Shown here in pieces: positions 58,761-64,000 of a stretch of DNA of 64,000 bases. The notes beneath the pieces were generated by a model that had not been told where the DNA came from, searched no databases, and worked only from the letters and a program-made list of their open reading frames with translations. The stretch covers positions 496,001-560,000 of the forward strand of contig BNCN01000001.1 in assembly GCA_014656495.1 (NCBI GenBank). The letters are read 5' to 3'. The DNA is from Comamonas sp. KCTC 72670. GTDB lineage: Bacteria > Myxococcota > Myxococcia > Myxococcales > Myxococcaceae. The number at the start of each line of letters is the position of its first letter. The stretch's first letter is position 1. Made by a program: the position numbers and the translations under genes.

Positions 58761-60146
58761 CTACGGAGTCTCTTCGACGGCCTTCTTCAAGCGGCGCGAA
58801 CCCGTCTCGCTCGCCAGCAGCCGCTCTACGAACCGGGTGTCGTAATTGCCCTCCTGGAAGGACTCCTCCGCGAGTGCGGCCCGGTGGAAGGGGATGTTCG
58901 TGCGGATACCCTCGACGACGTACTCGCCCAGCGCGCGCTGCATGCGGCGGATGGCCGTGGCCCGGTCTTCCGCGTGCACGATGAGCTTCGACAGGAGGCT
59001 GTCGTAGTACGGCAGCACCGTGTAGTTCTCGTAGGCCCCGGAGTCCACGCGCACCCCGTAACCACCCGGCACGCTGTAGCCGGTGATCTTCCCCGGCCAG
59101 GGCGCGAAGGTGATGGGGTCCTCGGCGTTCACCCGGCACTCGATGGCGTGGCCGCGAATCTGGACGTCCTCCTGCTTGAAGCGCAGGGGCTCTCCATAGG
59201 CCAGGCGAATCTGCTCACTCACCAGGTCCACGCCGGTGACGAGCTCCGTCACCGGGTGCTCCACCTGGATGCGCGTGTTCATCTCCATGAAGTAGAACTC
59301 GCCGCGCTCGTCGAGCAGGTACTCGATGGTGCCCACGTTGTTGTACGCGAGCTTGCGCATGGCGTTGACGGACACCTCGCCCATGCGCTTGCGCAGCTCC
59401 GGCGTGAGCGCCGGCGACGGGCTCTCCTCGATGAGCTTCTGGTGCCGGCGCTGCACCGAGCACTCACGCTCGTTGAGGTGCACGATGTTGCCGTGCTCGT
59501 CCGCGACGATCTGGATTTCGATGTGGCGCGGCTTCTCGACGTAGCGCTCGATGTAGAGGTCGCCGTTGGAGAACGACGCCACCGCCTCCGCCTGCGCGGT
59601 GGAGAAGGCCTGCGCCAGCGCGCCCGGCTCGCGGACGATCTTCATCCCCTTGCCGCCGCCACCCGCGGCCGCCTTGAGGATGACGGGGAAGCCAATCTCG
59701 CGGGCGAACGCCTCCGCCTCGCGCGGGCTGCTCACCGTGCCGGGGCTGCCGGGCAGGAGCGGGAGCCCCGCCTCGCGCGCGGCCTGGCGGGCGCGCACCT
59801 TGTTGCCCATCATCCGGAGCATCTCCGGCCGGGGGCCAATGAAGCGGATCTTGCAGTTCTCGCAGACCTCCGCGAACTCGGCGTTCTCCGACAGGAAGCC
59901 GTAGCCCGGGTGGATGGCGTCCGCGCGGGTGATCTCCGCGGCGGACAGCAGCTGCGGGACGTTGAGGTAGCTCTCCTTGGACGCCGGCGGGCCGATGCAG
60001 ACCGCCTCGTCAGCGAAGCGAACATGGAGCGCGTTGGCGTCCGCCGTGGAGTGCACCGCGACCGTGGCGATGCCCAACTCCCGGCAGGCGCGGATGACCC
60101 GCAGGGCAATCTCCCCGCGGTTGGCGATCAGCACCTTCTTGAACAC
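58761..60146 (-). CDS. accC: Acetyl-CoA carboxylase, biotin carboxylase subunit
   Basis: A 461-residue biotin carboxylase. Motifs: '[23 protein letters not shown]', ATP-grasp Gly loop '[15 protein letters not shown]', '[12 protein letters not shown]'-type segment (here [19 protein letters not shown]), metal Glu in '[18 protein letters not shown]', and '[14 protein letters not shown]'. It carboxylates biotin on AccB to start fatty acid synthesis. GTG 60146 with GGAGA upstream. Follows accB by 73 bp. Confidence 0.97.
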   Translation of the reverse strand: MFKKVLIANRGEIALRVIRACRELGIATVAVHSTADANALHVRFADEAVCIGPPASKESYLNVPQLLSAAEITRADAIHPGYGFLSENAEFAEVCENCKIRFIGPRPEMLRMMGNKVRARQAAREAGLPLLPGSPGTVSSPREAEAFAREIGFPVILKAAAGGGGKGMKIVREPGALAQAFSTAQAEAVASFSNGDLYIERYVEKPRHIEIQIVADEHGNIVHLNERECSVQRRHQKLIEESPSPALTPELRKRMGEVSVNAMRKLAYNNVGTIEYLLDERGEFYFMEMNTRIQVEHPVTELVTGVDLVSEQIRLAYGEPLRFKQEDVQIRGHAIECRVNAEDPITFAPWPGKITGYSVPGGYGVRVDSGAYENYTVLPYYDSLLSKLIVHAEDRATAIRRMQRALGEYVVEGIRTNIPFHRAALAEESFQEGNYDTRFVERLLASETGSRRLKKAVEETP

Positions 60147-60219
60147 GTGGGTGTCTCCGTCCGGGCCGTCTCGAGGAGCGGCGCGCCCGCGAAACGCGGG
60201 CGGCGCGCGAGCCTCGATC

Positions 60220-60822
60220 TCAGGCCACTTCGATGCGGAACAGCGCCTGCCCGAACTCCACCGGGCGGCCGTTCTCCACGAGAATCTCCGCCACGCGGCC
60301 AGAGACCTCGGACTCGATCTCGTTCATCAGCTTCATCGCTTCGATGATGCAGAGCACCTGGCCCTTCTTCACCATGGAGCCCACGTCGACGAAGGCCGGC
60401 TGGTCCGGCGCCGGGGTCCGGTAGAACGTCCCCACGAAGGGGCTCGTCACCGGGTGGCCGGGCTTCTCCGCCGGCTTCTCGGCGGCGGGGGCCGGTGCCA
60501 CGGCCGCCGCGACGGGCGCGGGAGCCGCGGCGCGCGGCGCGGGAGCCGGGGCGGCGTACTCCACCCCGGCGCTGGCGGCGACGGGTGCCGGCGCGGCATG
60601 GTGGACGATGGTCGTCTCGGGGCCCTGGCCGCGGCGGATGAAGAGCTTCTCTTCCCCGCGCTTCCACACCAGCCTCGTCACGTCCGAGGACTCGAGAATC
60701 TCCACGATCTGCCGCAGGGCATCCACGTCCAGCGACGTGCCCCCCGTGTCAGCGGCGGCGCTCGGAGCGGCCCCCGTCCGTGAGGGCGCCTGCGCTCGGG
60801 TTGTCTTGCGCTTCGTTGCCAT
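60220..60822 (-). CDS. accB: Acetyl-CoA carboxylase biotin carboxyl carrier protein
   Basis: A 200-residue BCCP: N-terminal helical part ([35 protein letters not shown]), a Pro/Ala linker (~70-115), and the biotinyl domain with the biotin Lys in '[13 protein letters not shown]' and the thumb segment '[22 protein letters not shown]'. Partner of AccC, which it precedes; 42 bp after efp. Confidence 0.97.
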   Translation of the reverse strand: MATKRKTTRAQAPSRTGAAPSAAADTGGTSLDVDALRQIVEILESSDVTRLVWKRGEEKLFIRRGQGPETTIVHHAAPAPVAASAGVEYAAPAPAPRAAAPAPVAAAVAPAPAAEKPAEKPGHPVTSPFVGTFYRTPAPDQPAFVDVGSMVKKGQVLCIIEAMKLMNEIESEVSGRVAEILVENGRPVEFGQALFRIEVA

Positions 60823-60864
60823 ATCTCGAGTCCCCTTCCCTCCAGTGTCGCGACCGCTACGAGC

Positions 60865-61443
60865 CTAGCCTCGCGTGGCCACGCGCGTGAGGTACTTGCC
60901 ATCACGCGTATCGATCTTCAGCACGTCGCCCTCTTCGATGAAGAGCGGGACGTTGACGGAGTAGCCGGTCTCCAGGACTGCCGGCTTCAGCGCGCCGGAG
61001 ACGGTGTCGCCGCGGATGCCCGGGTCACACTGGGTGACCTTCAGGTCCACGGAGTTCGGCAGCGTCACACCAATGGCCTTGCCATTGTAGAAGAGGACAC
61101 TGACGTTGATGTTCTCCTTCAGGAAGTTCTTCGCCTCTCCGAGCACCTTCTCACCGAGGAAGGTCTGCTCGTAGTTGCGGGTGTCCATGAAGTAGAACTC
61201 CTCGCCCTGGACATAGAGGTACTGCATGTCCTTCTCCTCGATGTCGGGCTTGCCCACCTTCTCACCGGACTTCAGGGTGGGCTGGAGCACGCGGCCGGTG
61301 AGCAGGCTGCGGATCGTGGTGCGCACGAACGCGGAACCCTTGCCGGGCTTGACGTGCTGGAAATCGGCGATCTCGAAAGGCTCACCGTCGATTTCGATCT
61401 TCAGACCCTTGCGGAACTCGGACGTATCGATAACACCGGCCAT
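60865..61443 (-). CDS. efp: Translation elongation factor P
   Basis: A 192-residue EF-P with the three beta domains. The modification site Lys35 lies in 'HVKPGKGSAFVRTTIRSLLTG', matching the Lys of the lysylated EpmA type, not the Arg of the EarP type. 'GYSVNVPLFIEEGDVLKIDTRDGKYL' ends it. It relieves stalling at polyproline stretches, of which this genome's lipoprotein and TPR linkers have many. Gene order efp-accB-accC is frequent in bacteria. Confidence 0.97.
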   Translation of the reverse strand: MAGVIDTSEFRKGLKIEIDGEPFEIADFQHVKPGKGSAFVRTTIRSLLTGRVLQPTLKSGEKVGKPDIEEKDMQYLYVQGEEFYFMDTRNYEQTFLGEKVLGEAKNFLKENINVSVLFYNGKAIGVTLPNSVDLKVTQCDPGIRGDTVSGALKPAVLETGYSVNVPLFIEEGDVLKIDTRDGKYLTRVATRG

Positions 61444-61510
61444 GGGGACCGACTCCTTACAGACTCGCAGCTGCGAAAGCTTGAAAAGTCCGGGGTGTCT
61501 AGCCCATGCC

Positions 61511-61529
61511 CCCCTTCCATGGGAAGGGG
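61511..61529. repeat. Short inverted repeat upstream of efp
   Basis: CCCCTTCC (61511-61518) and GGAAGGGG (61522-61529) form an 8-bp perfect stem with a 3-base loop, between the roadblock gene and efp. No T tract on either strand; may be a leader hairpin or processing site. Confidence 0.4.
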
Positions 61530-61579
61530 AAAGCAGCGCCTGAAGCGTCGGCTGGATGACTGCTTGTCAGGGGGCGCGG

Positions 61580-61942
61580 CTAGAGCTCGGCCCGCACCTT
61601 GGGGGCCGTGACCCGCAGTACGTAGCGGCCCTTGCCGTAGTTGCCGTCCGCGTGCATCGCGAGCACCAGGAAGTACTCGGGCGACACCAGCCGCATGACG
61701 GTCAGCACCTTGTCGCTGTTCACGCTGACCTCGCTCACGGTCCCCGTCTTCAGGGACTCCGCGGCGTTGCGGAGCTGCGTGAGGAGGTTGGCGTACTCGA
61801 CCCACGCGCCGTTGAGGTCCAGCTCCGCGCTCTCGTCCTTCTGGAAGGTGTCGACGGAGATGCCATCAAAGCCCATCACGCTGCACGCGAGGGCTCCATC
61901 CACCTGATTGACCACCGACTCGAGGTGCGTGCGAAAGGACAT
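61580..61942 (-). CDS. Roadblock/LC7-domain protein (MglB-like fold)
   Basis: A 120-residue roadblock/LC7 protein: 'FRTHLESVVNQVDGALACSVMGFDGISVDTF', a helix 'NLLTQLRNAAESLKTGTVSEVSVNSDKVLTVMRLVSPEYFLVLAMHADGNYGKGRYVLRVTAPKV' with the central beta sheet. Such proteins bind small Ras-like GTPases; MglB is the GAP of MglA in M. xanthus polarity. This copy lies between pilQ-lipoprotein and efp and in the neighbourhood of sgmX, an MglA effector, but its own partner is unknown. Confidence 0.88.
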   Translation of the reverse strand: MSFRTHLESVVNQVDGALACSVMGFDGISVDTFQKDESAELDLNGAWVEYANLLTQLRNAAESLKTGTVSEVSVNSDKVLTVMRLVSPEYFLVLAMHADGNYGKGRYVLRVTAPKVRAEL

Positions 61943-62000
61943 GGGCAGAGGCTCTTAGAAAAGCGGCCGGGGCCCGGTCAAGGGCCCCGGCGGTGTGATG

Positions 62001-62657
62001 CTACGCGTCGTCAGGATCCGTGCACGTAGGCGCGTAGTTGTCCTGGCCAGGAGGCCCACCACAAGGTCCGGTGGGCTCCAGGAACGTTCCTGCCGGGCAC
62101 GTGAATCCAGACCGGTAGAACTGGATGGGATAGGTGATCTCGTTGGACTCCGTCTTGCCTCCTCCAACGAGCTTCCCCAGCAGCCTCATACGCACGAGGA
62201 CCGTCAATGAATCCCCAGTGCCGAGGTAGCTGAGGAGCCCCTCGCGACCATTGCCGCCCAGAAGGTCCACGATGATCGAGCTGTTGGTCGTCGCATTTCC
62301 AGGCAGCACGATGTGGCTTTGGTAGACATCGCTCGTCAGGCTAGGCCCGGTCCCGACCACCTCGTAGTTCAGCTCGACATCCGTGATGTTGATGGCGCTC
62401 TGGTCACCGGTGCCAGTGAGCGGGCCGTCGTTCACGACCACCTCGCGTGACGTCAAGGTGTTCCGAACGGCGATCCCCACGAGGTATCGGCTCGAAATCG
62501 ACAGGTCGAGCGCCCCGCCAGGGCTGGCAGGCCCTGTGGAGTTCACCGTGCATTGAGCCGTTGGAACAAACGCGTTGGCCACCTGAATGTTCGGGACGTT
62601 GTCAACACACCCCGTCAAGGCCAACCCCAGGGCCACCGCGAAATACATGTTTTTCAT
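62001..62657 (-). CDS. Lipoprotein downstream of pilQ, hypothetical
   Basis: A 218-residue lipoprotein: MKNMYFAVALGLALTGC (lipobox LTGC). The mature part is beta-rich ('LDLSISSRYLVGIAVRNTL', 'INITDVELNYEVVGTG', 'SLTVLVRMRLLGKLVGGGKTESNEITYPIQFYRSGFTCP') and ends in a Pro/Gly tail with four Cys (TCPAG, GPCGG, PTCTD). Its ATG has GGAGAG 9 bases upstream. Lying 37 bp after pilQ, it might assist secretin assembly, as pilotin or pilus-associated lipoproteins do elsewhere, but it does not resemble PilF/Tgl (no TPR). Confidence 0.8.
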   Translation of the reverse strand: MKNMYFAVALGLALTGCVDNVPNIQVANAFVPTAQCTVNSTGPASPGGALDLSISSRYLVGIAVRNTLTSREVVVNDGPLTGTGDQSAINITDVELNYEVVGTGPSLTSDVYQSHIVLPGNATTNSSIIVDLLGGNGREGLLSYLGTGDSLTVLVRMRLLGKLVGGGKTESNEITYPIQFYRSGFTCPAGTFLEPTGPCGGPPGQDNYAPTCTDPDDA

Positions 62658-62694
62658 AGGCGAACGCTCTCCAGCGTAAGGCCGCGAAGGACCC

Positions 62695-64000
62695 CTACAG
62701 CGTCTGCGCGATGGTCTGACGATTGAGGATGCGGGGAGTGATGAAGATGAGCAGTTCCTGCCGCGCATCGCTTTCGACGTTGTTCTTGAACAAGAAACCC
62801 AACACTGGGATCCGCGACAGGAACGGCACCGAGTTGGTCTGGGTCGCGCCCCGGCGGACGTAGATGCCACCAATCACCGTCGTGTCCCCATCCTTCACGA
62901 GGACCTGGGTGTTGGCCTCCTTGCGCTGAATCGAAGGCTGCCCGTTAGCGCCCGTGCTGGAAGGATCCGGCTGGTTGTTGGCGGCGTTGATGGACATCAG
63001 AACGCTGCCGTCCTGCGTGATGTGCGGCGTCACCTCGAGGGACAGACGCGCTTCAACGAAGGTGGTGTTCACACCTTGAGCCGACGTCTGGCTGAAGGGA
63101 ATGGACACGCCCTGGCTGATACGTGCCGTGTTGTTGTCCAGCGTCGTCACCTTCGGGGCGGAGATGGTCTTGACCGTGCCCTCGTTCTCGGCGGCCGACA
63201 GCCGCAAATTGAGCTGCAGCGCACCGCCCGCGGACCCGAACGTGAACCCCATGGCACCACCGATACCTTGGCCAACACCGACGGGCAGGTTCACAGCGAA
63301 GTTAGGGTCTCCGGACACGCCGGCGCCGACGCCCGGCACACCGCCCGTCACCGCAAAGTTGTTGGGGAAGATCAAGCCCGTCGAATTCCCCGTAGCGGGG
63401 CCCGCCCGAGCCTGCCCACCCCACTGAACACCCAGGGAGCGGCTGAACGTCGTGTTCGCCTCGACGATGCGGCTCTCGATCAGCACCTGCGGCGTCTGGG
63501 TATCCAAGCTCCGCACCAAGGAACGCGCTCGCTCCGTATTGGAGCGCACATCCTTGATGATGAGCACGTTGGTGCGCTGGTCCACCGTCACCGACCCACG
63601 CTCGCTCAGCACGTCCTTCACTCGAGCCGCCATTTCGTTCGCGACGGCATAGTTCACGGGCACGAGGTTGACCATCAGGTCTTCCTGCTGCTGGAGCGAC
63701 TTCTTCCGCTCCTGACGCAGTCGCGCCTCTTCCTCGAGCGTCTTGAGCGGAGCAATCCGGATGATGTTGCCGAACTCCTCCTTACCCAGCGCCTTCGTGC
63801 GCAGCACGAGGTCCAGGGCCTGGTCCCAGGGAACATTCCGCAGACGGATGGTCACACGGCCGCTGACGTCATCCGCGACCACGATGTTCTTCTTGGAGAT
63901 CTCCGCGATGACGCGAAGCAGGTTCTGGATATCGATATCCTTGAACTCGAAGGACACCCGCTTGCCTCGGTACCGGGCCTGTTGCGGAGCACCTTCCGCG
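62695..64000 (-). CDS. pilQ: Type IV pilus secretin PilQ (5' end beyond the window)
   Basis: The C-terminal 434 residues of a secretin; the frame is open through 64000. Visible are the secretin N0/STN-type domain (RVSFEFKDIDIQNLLRVIAEISKKNIVVADDVSGRVTIRL), an N1/KH-like domain (NLVPVNYAVANEMAARVKDVL...), and the secretin core: 'VLIESRIVEANTTFSRSLGVQWGG', a Gly-rich insert, 'TISAPKVTTLDNNTARISQGVSIPF', 'LEVTPHITQDGSVLMSINAANNQP' and 'VPFLSRIPVLGFLFKNNVESDARQELLIFITPRIL'. It forms the outer-membrane pore for type IV pili. The AMIN domains expected for M. xanthus PilQ (~900 residues) would lie outside the window. Confidence 0.96.
   Translation of the reverse strand, partial: AEGAPQQARYRGKRVSFEFKDIDIQNLLRVIAEISKKNIVVADDVSGRVTIRLRNVPWDQALDLVLRTKALGKEEFGNIIRIAPLKTLEEEARLRQERKKSLQQQEDLMVNLVPVNYAVANEMAARVKDVLSERGSVTVDQRTNVLIIKDVRSNTERARSLVRSLDTQTPQVLIESRIVEANTTFSRSLGVQWGGQARAGPATGNSTGLIFPNNFAVTGGVPGVGAGVSGDPNFAVNLPVGVGQGIGGAMGFTFGSAGGALQLNLRLSAAENEGTVKTISAPKVTTLDNNTARISQGVSIPFSQTSAQGVNTTFVEARLSLEVTPHITQDGSVLMSINAANNQPDPSSTGANGQPSIQRKEANTQVLVKDGDTTVIGGIYVRRGATQTNSVPFLSRIPVLGFLFKNNVESDARQELLIFITPRILNRQTIAQTL

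Noticed and set aside
61511..61529. Inverted repeat as an intrinsic terminator for the roadblock gene
   Set aside because: No T tract follows on either strand and efp follows closely, so transcription probably continues.

Overview
The window comes from a high-GC myxobacterium, most likely Myxococcus or a close relative such as Corallococcus or Pyxidicoccus. Lineage markers are a CarF-type plasmalogen desaturase, a type IV pilus secretin (pilQ) running into a roadblock protein, efp, accB and accC, a large TPR protein that I recognise as SgmX, a TolQ/TolR/TonB/TolB set matching the aglX-aglV-aglW motility cluster, many Cys-anchored lipoproteins, PEGA proteins and an AgmX/PglI-type protein. From memory, the right-hand 25 kb is collinear with the M. 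xanthus region around MXAN_5753-5772. Most of the window is core chromosome; I saw no insertion sequence, prophage, CRISPR array, rRNA or tRNA.

Left third (1-16.3 kb): an Ada-like zinc-ribbon fragment and a DUF3006 protein; a zinc-ribbon/GYF/AgmX-domain protein; FYDLN protein; a cupredoxin-like lipoprotein; a coiled-coil zinc-ribbon protein paired with RNase HI. A minus-strand run at 12.8-5.4 kb encodes an Hsp70 paralogue, a TPR protein with a stand-alone Lon protease domain, a TPR membrane protein with a J-like domain lacking HPD, and another TPR protein. Upstream of it lie a two-helix membrane protein and a retron-type reverse transcriptase (13405-14736). Directly upstream of the reverse transcriptase is a stretch (14749-14931) bounded by a 17/18-bp inverted repeat and containing further nested stems. 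This is what a retron msr-msd RNA with its a1/a2 arms looks like, and it is the main discovery candidate. An ECF42-type sigma factor gene is divergent from it.

Middle (16.3-38.4 kb): RNase P RNA (rnpB), FtsY with a membrane anchor, an M1-type peptidase, several lipoproteins, PEGA proteins, a GT2 glycosyltransferase with its own promoter and long leader, D-Ala-D-Ala ligase, a tightly overlapping ftsE-ftsX-envC set followed by an alpha/beta hydrolase and an S41 peptidase, CarF, and MurI. This stretch concentrates on the cell envelope: peptidoglycan precursor supply (ddl, murI), septal hydrolase activation (ftsEX-envC), and membrane lipids (carF).

Right third (38.4-64 kb): tolQ-tolR-tonB-tolB without pal; a 59-bp tandem repeat; an operon of a PLP enzyme, Ppx/GppA phosphatase and a Spinster-like MFS carrier. 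Then comes a minus-strand run from sgmX through an ExeA-like ATPase, TamB, a seven-POTRA Omp85 protein and a lipoprotein to a PlsC-type acyltransferase. Last is pilQ (running off the window), a lipoprotein, a roadblock protein, efp, accB and accC. Envelope biogenesis, lipid handling and motility genes are therefore interleaved here. Starts were often moved downstream of the longest open frame on the basis of ribosome binding sites, signal peptides or family length; each case is stated in the entry.
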